Origin: Bacteroidota bacterium
GTDB lineage: Bacteria > Bacteroidota > Bacteroidia > Chitinophagales > Chitinophagaceae
Reading direction: 5' to 3'
Assembly: GCA_030706685.1 (NCBI GenBank)
Contig: JAUZOA010000019.1
Span: forward strand, 1 to 64,000
Length of the DNA stretch: 64,000 nucleotides
In this document: positions 45,354 through 54,424 of the stretch, in pieces
How the letters are laid out: the number at the start of each line of letters is the position of its first letter
Position numbering within the stretch: position 1 is the stretch's first letter
Position numbers and translations under genes: made by a program
The notes under the pieces: model-generated
Told to the model about the DNA's origin: nothing
Databases searched by the model: none
Seen by the model: the letters and a program-made list of their open reading frames with translations, nothing else

Positions 45354-46178
45354 TTATAATTCTAGTTTTTGAAAGGGTTTTTTCATCAACGCCATAATAT
45401 CTTCGTCTTTTTCATTAGGATAATACCGATCCAGCCCATACCGGATGTCTTTTGTATCCAGTTTCATAAATGTTCCGAGCACCCGGTCCCAGAATGAAAA
45501 TACGGCGCCATAATTACTATCGGTATAAGGTTGCTTCCAGTGATGATGCACTTTGTGCATATTCGGAGAAACCACTACATAACTTATTGCCTTGTCAAGC
45601 TTCGGAGGCAAACTGATATTAGCATGTGTAAAAGCGGTAGAAATAACAACGATAGTTTGATAGATCATCACACTGTACATCGGGGCGCCGGAAACAAAGA
45701 TCAATAAGATAAAAAAGATGCCCCGCAGCAAACTATCCCCGGGATGATGTCGCAGACCGGTTGTTACATCCACGTTATTATCGCTGTGATGGATAAGGTG
45801 AAACCGCCACAGGAATTTGTTCTTGTGCATAACGAAATGTACCAGCCAACTGCTGAAATCAAGCGCCAATACGCCAATAATGACGGTCATCAGCACGCCG
45901 GCATTAGACCAATAGACCAATCCAAAGCCATTGAGCAAACACCAGTCAGAAAGCATTACGATGAATACCGCAAGTCCCGTGTGAATAATGAGATGAATAA
46001 CGGTAAATGTAAAATTGACGCCGGCATGCCGGATTTTGCTTTTTTTATAATGCATCGGCAGTAAAGGAATGGCGCCTTCAATGATCCAGAACAACAGCAA
46101 ACCTGCGACAAGTATTGCCATTCGCTCAAGAGGACGGTGCTCCAGGGTTTGAAAATGGGCAATGATTTTTTCCCACAT
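45354..46178 (-). CDS. Sterol desaturase / fatty acid hydroxylase family protein
   Basis: The 274-residue membrane enzyme has about four helices and the eight-histidine di-iron motif of the family: HFVMHKN, FHLIHHSDNNVD, and NMHKVHHHWKQPYTDSNYG. It would hydroxylate or desaturate a lipid, carotenoid or sphingolipid precursor; the substrate is unknown. It lies 41 nt upstream of kdsB on the same strand, so a role in envelope lipid modification is reasonable. Confidence 0.9.
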   Translation of the reverse strand: MWEKIIAHFQTLEHRPLERMAILVAGLLLFWIIEGAIPLLPMHYKKSKIRHAGVNFTFTVIHLIIHTGLAVFIVMLSDWCLLNGFGLVYWSNAGVLMTVIIGVLALDFSSWLVHFVMHKNKFLWRFHLIHHSDNNVDVTTGLRHHPGDSLLRGIFFILLIFVSGAPMYSVMIYQTIVVISTAFTHANISLPPKLDKAISYVVVSPNMHKVHHHWKQPYTDSNYGAVFSFWDRVLGTFMKLDTKDIRYGLDRYYPNEKDEDIMALMKKPFQKLEL

Positions 46179-46229
46179 GATAAATCGTTTTCAGGTAAAA
46201 GTTACGAAGGAAAATCGTAGGATGAAAGG

Positions 46230-46442
46230 CTATTCTTCGGCCGGCTTCAATATATCTAATGCCCGCTCTGCTTGTGTTTCAGCTACCATTAATTTTATGG
46301 CAAAAGCGCTGGAAAACACAGGGGCGATTATGAAAGTATTTTCATCTTTCAGCCAGCAATTGATTCCCTCTTCCTGTAAGCGACCCATTATTATATTGGC
46401 GTCTATATAATTAGTATAGGATTGTAACACCACAAATTGCAT
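46230..46442 (-). CDS. DUF2007 family protein
   Basis: The 70-residue protein matches the small DUF2007 (putative signal-transducing) family: FVVLQSYTNYIDANIIMGRLQEEGINCWLKDENT (in part) and a C-terminal ALDIL helix. The fold is a ferredoxin-like domain often found as a stand-alone in Bacteroidota; its ligand is unknown. It lies between dnaN and the sterol desaturase gene on the same strand. Confidence 0.85.
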   Translation of the reverse strand: MQFVVLQSYTNYIDANIIMGRLQEEGINCWLKDENTFIIAPVFSSAFAIKLMVAETQAERALDILKPAEE

Positions 46443-46573
46443 AAGATCCTGTTATAGTCATTAAAAGCGACTTAGTAAGTTAAGAAAGTTCTTTTAAAAA
46501 AGAAGCTTACAACATTTGTCGTAAGCCTGTATATCCTCAAAACCTTTATGATCGTTTGAATACGGGGTCCGGG

Positions 46574-47689
46574 CTATTGATTCAGCATCAATGGCATTAC
46601 CAGCATCAGCAGTTCCTCGTTATCTTCCTGTTCTGCGGGCTTGATAAGCCCTGCTTTTGTAGGAGTAGATAATTCAAGGTTCACTTCATCGCTGTCCGCG
46701 GCATTCAGCATTTCTATCAGGAACCTTGCATTGAAAGCAATCACCAGATCCTCGCCATTGTACTGGCATTTCATTCTTTCATTTCCTTCAAAGCTGAAAT
46801 CAACATCCTGCGCGGCCAATTGTAACTCGCTTCCACTTATATTCAGTGCAACCTGGTTGGTACTTTTATTACTGAACACGCTTACACGGCGTAAGGCGCT
46901 TTGAAAATCATTTTTGTTAACAGTAAGACGATAAGGGTTATCGGAAGGAATTACCACTTTGTAATCGGGGAAACGGGCATCTATCAGGCGGCAACTCATT
47001 TGCGTAGTGCCGTGTTTTACAAATAAATGATTGTTGTTGTAGCTTAATGTTATTTCGTCTTCATTGGCAGGGATAGCCGCTTTTAATAAATTGAGGGGCT
47101 TGCGTGGAACGATAAAATTGTCACCCTTGGGTGCGCTGATATCCTTTCTTTTATAACGAACCAAACGATGGGCGTCGGTAGCCACGAATTGCAGGCCTTT
47201 TTTATCCAGCTCAAAGAAGACGCCGGTCATAGCGGGTCGCAGATCATCATTGCTGGTAGCAAACAGGGTTTTATTAATCGCAGTTACTAATGCCAGGGCT
47301 GTCATCTTAAATGAAGTCGTATCATCTGCTGCCGGTTCCTTGGGAAAGTTATCAGGGTTCTCCCCCATTACCTTATACTTGCCATTATCGCTGGTAATCT
47401 CAATGGCGAAATTCTTATCTATATTGAATGTCAGCGGCTGATCAGCGATATTCTTCAACGAATCTATCAGGATTCTCGCCGGGATACATACTTTGCCGTT
47501 GTCTTTGGCTTCAATATCCAATTGTACCCGCATTACGGTTTCCAGGTCCGTCGCTACCACCGTAAGCTTGTTTTTCTCTACTTCAAACAGGAAATCTTCC
47601 AGGATCGGCAATACTGTGTTGGCATTAATTACACCGGCAATATGCTGTAACTGTTTCAGCAAAGAAGAAGACGATACGATAAACTTCAT
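46574..47689 (-). CDS. dnaN: DNA polymerase III beta clamp
   Basis: The ATG at 47689 (372 residues) begins MKFIVSSSSLLKQLQHIAGVIN; an upstream TTG/ATG reading to 47740 adds an unconserved tail. This is the sliding clamp: three similar domains, with IPARILIDSLKNI in domain I, VATDAHRLVRY in domain II, and the C-terminal ...MLVMPLMLN clamp-loader and polymerase contact. No dnaA, recF or DnaA-box cluster is seen next to it, so this is not an obvious replication origin. DUF2007 follows 131 nt downstream. Confidence 0.96.
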   Translation of the reverse strand: MKFIVSSSSLLKQLQHIAGVINANTVLPILEDFLFEVEKNKLTVVATDLETVMRVQLDIEAKDNGKVCIPARILIDSLKNIADQPLTFNIDKNFAIEITSDNGKYKVMGENPDNFPKEPAADDTTSFKMTALALVTAINKTLFATSNDDLRPAMTGVFFELDKKGLQFVATDAHRLVRYKRKDISAPKGDNFIVPRKPLNLLKAAIPANEDEITLSYNNNHLFVKHGTTQMSCRLIDARFPDYKVVIPSDNPYRLTVNKNDFQSALRRVSVFSNKSTNQVALNISGSELQLAAQDVDFSFEGNERMKCQYNGEDLVIAFNARFLIEMLNAADSDEVNLELSTPTKAGLIKPAEQEDNEELLMLVMPLMLNQ

Positions 47690-48254
47690 AGTTATGATTG
47701 AGTGGGGCGAAACTACTGATTTTTGTATTACTGCAAGCACTTTATAAAGGGCAGTGGATTACTTGTCTGCCTGCTCGGCCGGAACCCCGCAGAGTACTGG
47801 TCACCGGCCGCAGGCCGACAGTTTATAGGATAGTAAAGTCCGGTAATTGTTACTTTTTGAACCTTGTTCCTTCTGCCATCTTTTGTATCCTGTCCTTTTG
47901 CAAATCCCGGGCTATGCTGGAGGAGGTTAAAAAAAATTCAATTGAAACCTAAGGAAGAGATATTTTCTTATTTATTCAGATCCAAATACACTTTTGCGAT
48001 TGTCGCGCCACAAGCCCATAAAGCTATTACCGGTTCCATTCATTCGGCGAATCAAAATATGCCCAGGTACCGTGATAATGGGCATCCTTTTATTGCTAAC
48101 CAGGTCACCGATTACGACGACTTTTTAAAAAAAGAATACAGTTGACCCGACCGGTTGGAAGAATGATTCCGGGATATTTGTGTATTGATTATTGACCGGC
48201 TATAGGATTTCGGAAAAACAATTTGTAGTTTTCTGACCCTAAAATCCAATCAGT
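47690..48254. other. Intergenic gap with possible gene remnant
   Basis: The gap of 565 bp separates divergent dnaN and the mosaic protein. A plus-strand frame (47864-48145, TTG start) ends with a coding-looking stretch of about 65 residues (KPKEEIFSYLFRSKYTFAIV...YDDFLKKEYS). It matches no family known to me. It may be a remnant of a lost gene or chance. Nothing else was found. Confidence 0.3.
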
Positions 48255-51200
48255 ATGATAACCACCATCCGGAGGCTATGCGCTATCCCCATCTCTTTTT
48301 TATTTTTTACCAATTCTCATTCACAGGATCTTCGCAGCTTTAATCAAAATGCTCCGGGAAGCAATCATACACGGGCATTTAACCAAAACTCTTCAAGAAG
48401 CAATTACGCCAGCGGGCTAAGCATTTCGTTTTCTCCCGGGTATTCAACTTCTCTCAATAGCAATAAAGACTCCCTTTTATTCCGGGGAAGCGGTGGCGGA
48501 TTTCGATTTGGAGCTGATTATTTTTTTGGTAAAGCGGGCATAGGCCTTAGCTCCGGGTTTGGATCATCTGTGGCTGATAATACAGCTATCAATAATTTTT
48601 TGAAGAATTCCGCTGTTCCGCCCGATCAACTACTTATCACTAAATCCGCCCAGCAAAATATGTATCTGCTGCTGGGTCCTTCCGTAAGATTCGGCAACAT
48701 TATACAATTATATGCCCAGGCCAAAGGAGGGCTATTCATCAACAATGCAGGATTGGTCAGCATCCAGCAACGTGGCGCAGTCAGGGCGGCGTATCGGAAT
48801 GAATCGACCGGGAAAAGTCTTTATCCGGGTTTCCAGGCAGGACTAAGCCTTCAATACAGTATAAAGTCTGATGTTTGGTCGTTTGGTATCAGTGCCGATT
48901 ATATAGGTACGAGGGCCGAAGTAACCAATTACGACGCCCGTCGCGGAAATGGTGTTGAAGGATTAAATCTTTCGCAACCTATCAGGGACATGGTGGCGGG
49001 TATCACGGTTCGCTATAATATTTTTTCGCCCAGAGACCAGGCAAGCGGCCAATCAACCGGCAGAAGATTACTTCCGACAGTCAATAAAAGAGAAATTACT
49101 TCTTCCAGGGATGCAGCAAGCGGTCAATCAACCGGCAGAAGATTGTTGCCCACTGTGAATAAAAAAGAAATCGCCATTGACGAACCGGGTACAGTCAATA
49201 CATCTCAAAGTTGCGGACCCGTTACCACAAAAATTACAAACCCGGATGGTTCTACCGAAGAAACAACATTTGCCTGCCCCGAAGATGCGGCAGCTTATTC
49301 ACGGCAAACACCTAAAAGAGATTTTGGTGACAGAATGAATAACCCCGATCAGCAACAAAACAATTTCAAAAAAGCATTCATATTGCCCCATGTTCTTGAA
49401 AAAAGCGGAATTATCTCCGGCAGGCTAACATGGGCGTCATCTGTTACCGGAGCCATTGTTACTAACAAATCGATAATGGCAGGTACAACCAGCGTAGCGG
49501 GAACAGCCAGCAACACAAGACAAACCAATCAATCTTCTTTTGGAACAATGCTAAGGTTGAGTGCAAGAGAAGCCGGTAGCGGTATGGCCACAGGAAGAAG
49601 GGCCAGGGAAGCCGGCAGCGGCATGGCTACGGGCAGGAGGCAATACGATCCTGTATTTATAGAAGGGCAAGGTGATGTTTGCAATCCATGCCTTGCAACA
49701 GCAAAAATGTCATCAGTAAAAAACAATCCATTATATAGGGATAACGGCTTATCAGGAACTAATCCTCTTTACGATAAGAGAACTACTGGCGGGGAAGATG
49801 AAGATTGCGATGGTGTGGCAGGGGCGGATATATTTTTGATAGATGCTCAAAGCGGCGATATAGTGGCTAAAACAAAGACGGAGTCCTGTGGCGATTTCTT
49901 CTTTGCCAATGTCCCCGGTGGAAATTATGTTGTTAGGGTAAGCGCGGTATTTTCAGGAAAGAAAGGATATGATGTGTATATGAAATCAAAGACTGATCTG
50001 CTTGGAGATATAAAACTGGGTGACGACTGGATGCAATTAATGATCAATACGGGTAGTGACGATAATAGTATGACACAGAGAGCGGGTGTAAGTACTTCAC
50101 GGTCCAATATAAGATGCCGGTCATTAACCATTATCGGGGCTGACCCGGATGGCGATGGAGAATTTGAATCAATAAAAGTGTTAGCAGATTTGTACGACGG
50201 GACTACTAGAGACATAACGGCTATGTCGAGGATGAGCCAGGCCGGTTTGGTCAAAAAGGTAACAGTGCGTGGCTGGGACCCTCAGAAAAAACAAGCAATC
50301 GCCGGTTCTGCCAATACTGTAAAAGAATTTACTATCAGTATTGACGGGGATAATGAAGTAATGCTTACTAGTCAATACGAAAACGGGACGAAAGAAGATA
50401 CAAGGGTAATGGCCCACATCAGTCACCATCCGAATGTAGTTCAGTTTTTAATTCCTATGGATGGCACGGAGAATAATGAAGCCGGTACAAATGATAAAAT
50501 AAAAACGAAATCCAATATCAAAAATGATCGTGTAGCCGCAAGCGATCTGAATGGAGATGGTACGGCGGAAACCATTATTAATACCAGCCGTTCAAATATC
50601 AAAAGTCAGAGAGTAGCGGCAGGTGATGTGGATGGGGATGGAATCTGGAGCCCGCGGTCAAATATTAAAATGATACATATTGCCGCGGGAGATGTAGATG
50701 GCGATGGAATAGCGGATATGACAGCAGGCAATATGCGTACGGAGTTTGCTGTATTAAGAGACCGCACAAAAAGCCACTTTGAAACCGGCGATAAACCAAC
50801 CCAGGAACAACGTCTTGTTGGCGGGGCTTTACCCGGCGGATCAGTTATATCAGCTGCGGTACGATCCGGTGATCCCATTCACGGCGTTGACGTAAAACTT
50901 AATCAAAGCACTGATGGAACTGCCGTCGGAACAACACATACAAACGAATCCGGCCAATTTGTGTTTGATAATGTAAAAGAAGGCAACTATACTATCACTT
51001 TGGGAATGAATTATTATATAGATGATGAAACGTTCGTGACAGTCGGGGAGGAAGCTGCGGACAACATCAATACAAGTGAATCAAATGTGGGAGGGAATAA
51101 AACAATGAAAGGTTGGGATGGAACGATCAAAGGCAATGCTACACAGCGTAAAATAGACCCTACCCCCGCCCGCATTTCTACCAACTTTACAGTAGCCAGG

Positions 51201-51953
51201 CAAACGCAGCAAGCCAGTTTTGGTGAAAGAATACTGCTGGAAGCTGATACAGACGGTGATGGAGAATTCGAAACCAGCTTTTTAAATTATAATGGAGAAA
51301 TAGCCACTATTTCTATTACCGAACCCGGAACATCCGGGTCAGCTATTTCCATTACGGAACCCGGTTCACACAAAGCAGCCGGGAAAGCCACCAGCGGGAT
51401 TAAACAAACCATGCAAACACAGGTAATGATAGCATCCAATCCTGGCCCGGTAAAATGGATGGCACCCGGAACGACTAACAAAAGAGTTTGGGGTGATCCG
51501 CATGTAGATGAAAAAGACGGCTCATTGAAAATGGGTGAAGGCGCATTGGGAAATATAGCTAAAGAAAGATGGAAAGGATCGGATGTCGCTATTAAAACGA
51601 TCAGGTGCCAGGATGGATCCTGTATTGTCATCACCGCTCACCCCGATGACTATCCTGACGATGCAGCCATTTCCTTGAATGGATTGCCTCCCGGAACCCC
51701 TGTCGGAAATGCACAAGTATGGTTCGTGGATGATAAAGGGAATGCGTATAAGCAAACTACTGATGCTTCGGGCAGGATAAACCTGAATGGCTTACCACCC
51801 GGGATACCGGTTGGAATGAAAATGAACCTTCTGGTAGCCGGCAATGAAGATGTGCTGGTCTGTTTTTCTATTGATGCAGCCGGTCGAACTGTCAGCAATG
51901 TTTTAAAAACAAAGCATGATACGGTTAAGAACTCGATCGGTAATATCCGATAA
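48255..51953 (+). CDS. Large mosaic surface-type protein with internal repeats
   Basis: The 1232-residue protein starts with a signal peptide (about 24 residues, ending NSHSQ), then a porin-like beta-barrel segment to about residue 255. A low-complexity region follows, with duplicated blocks ASGQSTGRRLLPTVNK (two copies) and AREAGSGMATGRR (two copies). Next come carboxypeptidase-regulatory/SdrD-B-like sandwiches near 515-585 and 865-925, and a calcium-type block in which SNIK...VAAGDVDGDG recurs. SITEPG recurs further on, and two NGLPPG(T/I)PVG copies close the protein. No sorting domain is evident. Function unknown. Confidence 0.8.
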   Translation: MITTIRRLCAIPISFLFFTNSHSQDLRSFNQNAPGSNHTRAFNQNSSRSNYASGLSISFSPGYSTSLNSNKDSLLFRGSGGGFRFGADYFFGKAGIGLSSGFGSSVADNTAINNFLKNSAVPPDQLLITKSAQQNMYLLLGPSVRFGNIIQLYAQAKGGLFINNAGLVSIQQRGAVRAAYRNESTGKSLYPGFQAGLSLQYSIKSDVWSFGISADYIGTRAEVTNYDARRGNGVEGLNLSQPIRDMVAGITVRYNIFSPRDQASGQSTGRRLLPTVNKREITSSRDAASGQSTGRRLLPTVNKKEIAIDEPGTVNTSQSCGPVTTKITNPDGSTEETTFACPEDAAAYSRQTPKRDFGDRMNNPDQQQNNFKKAFILPHVLEKSGIISGRLTWASSVTGAIVTNKSIMAGTTSVAGTASNTRQTNQSSFGTMLRLSAREAGSGMATGRRAREAGSGMATGRRQYDPVFIEGQGDVCNPCLATAKMSSVKNNPLYRDNGLSGTNPLYDKRTTGGEDEDCDGVAGADIFLIDAQSGDIVAKTKTESCGDFFFANVPGGNYVVRVSAVFSGKKGYDVYMKSKTDLLGDIKLGDDWMQLMINTGSDDNSMTQRAGVSTSRSNIRCRSLTIIGADPDGDGEFESIKVLADLYDGTTRDITAMSRMSQAGLVKKVTVRGWDPQKKQAIAGSANTVKEFTISIDGDNEVMLTSQYENGTKEDTRVMAHISHHPNVVQFLIPMDGTENNEAGTNDKIKTKSNIKNDRVAASDLNGDGTAETIINTSRSNIKSQRVAAGDVDGDGIWSPRSNIKMIHIAAGDVDGDGIADMTAGNMRTEFAVLRDRTKSHFETGDKPTQEQRLVGGALPGGSVISAAVRSGDPIHGVDVKLNQSTDGTAVGTTHTNESGQFVFDNVKEGNYTITLGMNYYIDDETFVTVGEEAADNINTSESNVGGNKTMKGWDGTIKGNATQRKIDPTPARISTNFTVARQTQQASFGERILLEADTDGDGEFETSFLNYNGEIATISITEPGTSGSAISITEPGSHKAAGKATSGIKQTMQTQVMIASNPGPVKWMAPGTTNKRVWGDPHVDEKDGSLKMGEGALGNIAKERWKGSDVAIKTIRCQDGSCIVITAHPDDYPDDAAISLNGLPPGTPVGNAQVWFVDDKGNAYKQTTDASGRINLNGLPPGIPVGMKMNLLVAGNEDVLVCFSIDAAGRTVSNVLKTKHDTVKNSIGNIR

Positions 51954-51973
51954 ACTAATTAGTTGCCCGAATG

Positions 51974-52010
51974 AAAGACCCTGCAAAGGAGGCAGGGTCT
52001 TTTTATTTTA
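51974..52010 (+). terminator. Terminator after the mosaic protein gene
   Basis: An 11-bp perfect stem AAAGACCCTGC / GCAGGGTCTTT (51974-51984 and 51992-52002), loop AAAGGAG, then TTTATTTT. It lies 20 nt past the stop, and it makes the upstream ATG at 51971 an unlikely start for recX. Confidence 0.9.
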
Positions 52011-52021
52011 GCTTTGTGACA

Positions 52022-52507
52022 ATGTTGTATAAAAAACTGCTGACAAAAGAACAAGCCCTTCAAAAGCTGAAGCATTATTGCGGTTACCAGGAACGTTGCC
52101 ACAGCGAGGTAAAGCAAAAGTTATACGACCTCGGCGTGTGGAAAAAAGATCATGATGAAATAATCGCTGCGCTGATCGAAGAGGGTTACCTGAACGAAGA
52201 ACGGTTTGCCATTGCCTTTGCGGGCGGTAAATTCCGGATGAAGCAATGGGGGCGCGTAAAGATTAAATATGAACTGAAACAAAGACAGGTAAGTGATTAC
52301 AGTATTAAGAAAGCATTGAAGCAGATCGGTGAAGAGGAATATTTAATAATAGTAAGGAATCTGGCAGGAGAAAAATATGCGTCACTGAAAAGTGAGCAAT
52401 ATCTGGCCAGGAAAAAGAAGACCATTGATTATTTAGTACAGAAAGGATTTGAAAATGAACTGGTGCTTGCCGCCATTCAATCTGTCATTGAAAAGAAGAG
52501 TCCTTAA
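52022..52507 (+). CDS. recX: RecX-type regulator of RecA
   Basis: From the ATG at 52022 (161 residues) the protein consists of the helical repeats typical of RecX: ALQKLKHYCGYQERCHSEVKQKLYDLGV, IIAALIEEGYLNEERFAIAFAGGKFRMKQWGRVKIKYELKQRQVS (in parts), and a C-terminal repeat with YLVQKGFENELVLAAI. RecX binds the RecA filament and limits recombination. The alternative start at 51971 lies inside the preceding terminator and is rejected. recA is not in the window. Confidence 0.92.
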   Translation: MLYKKLLTKEQALQKLKHYCGYQERCHSEVKQKLYDLGVWKKDHDEIIAALIEEGYLNEERFAIAFAGGKFRMKQWGRVKIKYELKQRQVSDYSIKKALKQIGEEEYLIIVRNLAGEKYASLKSEQYLARKKKTIDYLVQKGFENELVLAAIQSVIEKKSP

Positions 52508-52664
52508 GGATCCTTGTATTATTATAGCCGTCAGAAAAGCATAAAACCATTTAGCGGATCAAAAAATCGATAGCCTTTCAGCTCTTACATATACGATCCC
52601 CAGGCCAAAATTCAGGAGTATTCTAAATACAGCTAATTTTGCCTCCTCTACGAAACAATTAAAG

Positions 52665-53486
52665 ATGTCCACACTCAGTATCACGGTCATTCAAACAAAC
52701 CTCCGGTGGGAAGATAAGGCCGCCAACCTCCAAATACTTGAAAAAAAAATCAACAGTATTAAGGAAAAAACAGAAATCGTTGTACTTCCGGAGACTTTTT
52801 CAACAGGGTTCAGCATGCGGCCGGGGGAATTGGCCGAAACAATGAATGGTGATACGGTGCAATGGATGAAAAGAATAGCTGCCGGAAAGAAAATTATCCT
52901 TACAGGCAGCCTGATTATTGAAGAAAATGGTCACTATTTTAACCGCCTGGTCTGGATGCTGCCCAATGGAGAATATGGTGTTTATGATAAGCGTCACCGC
53001 TTTTCTTATGGAGGGGAAGATGATCAATTTACTGCGGGTACAAAAAGACTGGTAGCTTCTGTGAAAGGGTGGAAGATTAATTTGTTGGTTTGTTATGATT
53101 TGCGGTTTCCCGTATGGTCCCGGCAATTTCCTCCCCTATCGGGGGAGGCTGGGAGGCCGCCAGAATACGATGCATTAATCTATGTTGCCAATTGGCCCGA
53201 CCGCAGGGTCCATGCCTGGAAAACATTATTACAGGCAAGAGCTATCGAAAATCAATGTTATGTTGTAGGTGTGAACCGGGTAGGTAATGACGGCAATAAT
53301 ATCCATTACAGCGGCTACAGTATGGTTGTTGACCCCCTTGGGGAAGTGCTGTACCAAAAAGCTGGGGAAGAGGATATCTTCACCATTACACTCGATAAAG
53401 GAAACCTGGATTCAATAAGAGAAAAACTTCCTTTCTGGAGAGATGCTGATCATTTCAGGATAGTAAACGATGATAAGGAAGGCTGA
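52665..53486 (+). CDS. Nitrilase-family omega-amidase
   Basis: The 273-residue enzyme has the nitrilase triad Glu43 (LPETFSTGFS), Lys109 (YDKRHRF) and Cys143 (VCYDLRFPVWS), and YVANWPDRR. It is nearest to the YafV/omega-amidase group that hydrolyses 2-oxoglutaramate or 2-oxosuccinamate, the partner of methionine/glutamine transaminases such as the one at 21108. Residues 154-167 (QFPPLSGEAGRPPE) are not expected in the family and are encoded by a C/G palindrome (53130-53148), apparently a dispersed repeat inserted in frame. Confidence 0.92.
   Translation: MSTLSITVIQTNLRWEDKAANLQILEKKINSIKEKTEIVVLPETFSTGFSMRPGELAETMNGDTVQWMKRIAAGKKIILTGSLIIEENGHYFNRLVWMLPNGEYGVYDKRHRFSYGGEDDQFTAGTKRLVASVKGWKINLLVCYDLRFPVWSRQFPPLSGEAGRPPEYDALIYVANWPDRRVHAWKTLLQARAIENQCYVVGVNRVGNDGNNIHYSGYSMVVDPLGEVLYQKAGEEDIFTITLDKGNLDSIREKLPFWRDADHFRIVNDDKEG
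53130..53148. repeat. CCTCCCC...GGGGAGG palindrome inside a gene
   Basis: A 7-bp perfect stem with loop TATCG, followed by CTGGGAGG, looks like the C/G-rich dispersed palindromes common between Bacteroidota genes. Here it lies inside the amidase ORF and keeps the frame open, adding about 14 residues between the active-site Cys segment and the YVANWP segment. Confidence 0.6.
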
Positions 53487-53499
53487 GTAATGCGTTGTT

Positions 53500-53877
53500 T
53501 TATTCATCCTTTCTTTTTACAATAAGATACCAATCCCCGCCAAGAGGCAGATAGCCGTATTCATAACAAAAACAATATACAGCCCCCCTGTTGTTTTTAA
53601 TGAAATGGGTCAGGTAGTTGAACTGGAACCCGAGTTCTTGCAGTTTTTCTTTATTGGCTCTTGCCGTTTTTTCACCTGTTGGTAGCAGGCGTTCTAGTAT
53701 CCGGCGGTTCTTTAACAAGGCATTATTTACATTACGGACAAAATTAGTGCCTTCGCTTTTCAAACGATTATTATAGCTATTGCGGCAGCCGCTATCGCAA
53801 AACTTTTTGTCAGGACGGCCTTTAAGCGTCTTACCACAGGTCAGGCATTGCTTGTTTTTACTACCCGGCTGCAACAT
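53500..53877 (-). CDS. Small zinc-ribbon protein of unknown function
   Basis: The ATG at 53877 gives 125 residues; a longer reading from a TTG at 53949 runs into the repeat array. The N-terminus holds a zinc ribbon CLTCGKTLKGRPDKKFCDSGCRNSYNN (C-x2-C...C-x3-C) of the type in DUF2116-like proteins. A basic helix and a C-terminal part with YCFCYEYGYLPLGGDWYLIVKRK follow. It may bind nucleic acid. It is divergent from ssb, with a 10-bp-phased array between them; it converges on the amidase with a 13-bp gap. Confidence 0.75.
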   Translation of the reverse strand: MLQPGSKNKQCLTCGKTLKGRPDKKFCDSGCRNSYNNRLKSEGTNFVRNVNNALLKNRRILERLLPTGEKTARANKEKLQELGFQFNYLTHFIKNNRGAVYCFCYEYGYLPLGGDWYLIVKRKDE

Positions 53878-53927
53878 ACAACAGGGAAGCGTTTTGTCAG
53901 ATTCCCTACCAAAAATATTCCATGTAT

Positions 53928-53972
53928 AAACGTTTACAAACGCTTTCAAACGGATATAAACGGTTAAAAACG
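53928..53972. repeat. Five AAACG units at exact 10-bp spacing
   Basis: AAACG occurs at 53928, 53938, 53948, 53958 and 53968, each separated by five variable bases. The array lies between the divergent zinc-ribbon gene (start 53877) and ssb (start 54068). The exact one-turn phasing puts all copies on one face of the helix, as in iterons or phased protein-binding sites. Confidence 0.8.
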
Positions 53973-54067
53973 GCTATTGCGCTTTGGACGCCCCATCTTT
54001 GTTCCGTCAATTAATGGCCATTGATTGGCTGAGATAACAAGATCAATGATTTTAAAATGTATCAATT

Positions 54068-54415
54068 ATGTATGCACTAAGAAACAGTGTTCAACTGATC
54101 GGTAACCTGGGCAATGCCCCCGATGTACGTACCACAGAAAATGGAAAGAAGCTGGCGCAATTCAATGTAGCGACCACCGAAACCTGGCGCAACGCAAAAG
54201 GCGAAAAGGTGAAAGAGACCCAATGGCACAGAGTAGTGGCCTGGGGCAAAATAGCCGAGATAGCCGAAAAATTCCTGGATAAAGGAAAGGAAGTAGCCAT
54301 TGGCGGCAGGCTCGTCAACCGAAGCTATACCGATAAGGAAGGGGCTAAAAAGTATATCACGGAAATACAGGTCAATGAATTGCTGCTTCTGGGCGTCAAA
54401 ACTGTACTGGTATAG
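54068..54415 (+). CDS. ssb: Single-stranded DNA-binding protein, tail-less form
   Basis: The 115-residue protein is an OB-fold SSB: NSVQLIGNLGNAPDVRTTENGKKLAQFNVAT (in part), KETQWHRVVAWGKIAEIAEKFLDKGKEVAIGGRL, and ITEIQVNELLLLG. It ends at ...GVKTVLV, immediately after the OB fold. The acidic C-terminal tail of a canonical SSB (DDDIPF-like), used to recruit repair proteins, is absent. It is therefore probably an accessory paralogue, as on mobile elements. The ATG follows AAATGTATCAATT without a clear RBS. Confidence 0.9.
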   Translation: MYALRNSVQLIGNLGNAPDVRTTENGKKLAQFNVATTETWRNAKGEKVKETQWHRVVAWGKIAEIAEKFLDKGKEVAIGGRLVNRSYTDKEGAKKYITEIQVNELLLLGVKTVLV

Positions 54416-54424
54416 TTTGCTACA

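Noticed and set aside
46574-47689. Replication origin next to dnaN
   Set aside because: No dnaA or recF neighbour and no cluster of DnaA boxes was found.
47864-48145. Plus-strand frame of 93 codons before the mosaic protein
   Set aside because: TTG start and no family match; kept only as a possible remnant in the gap note.
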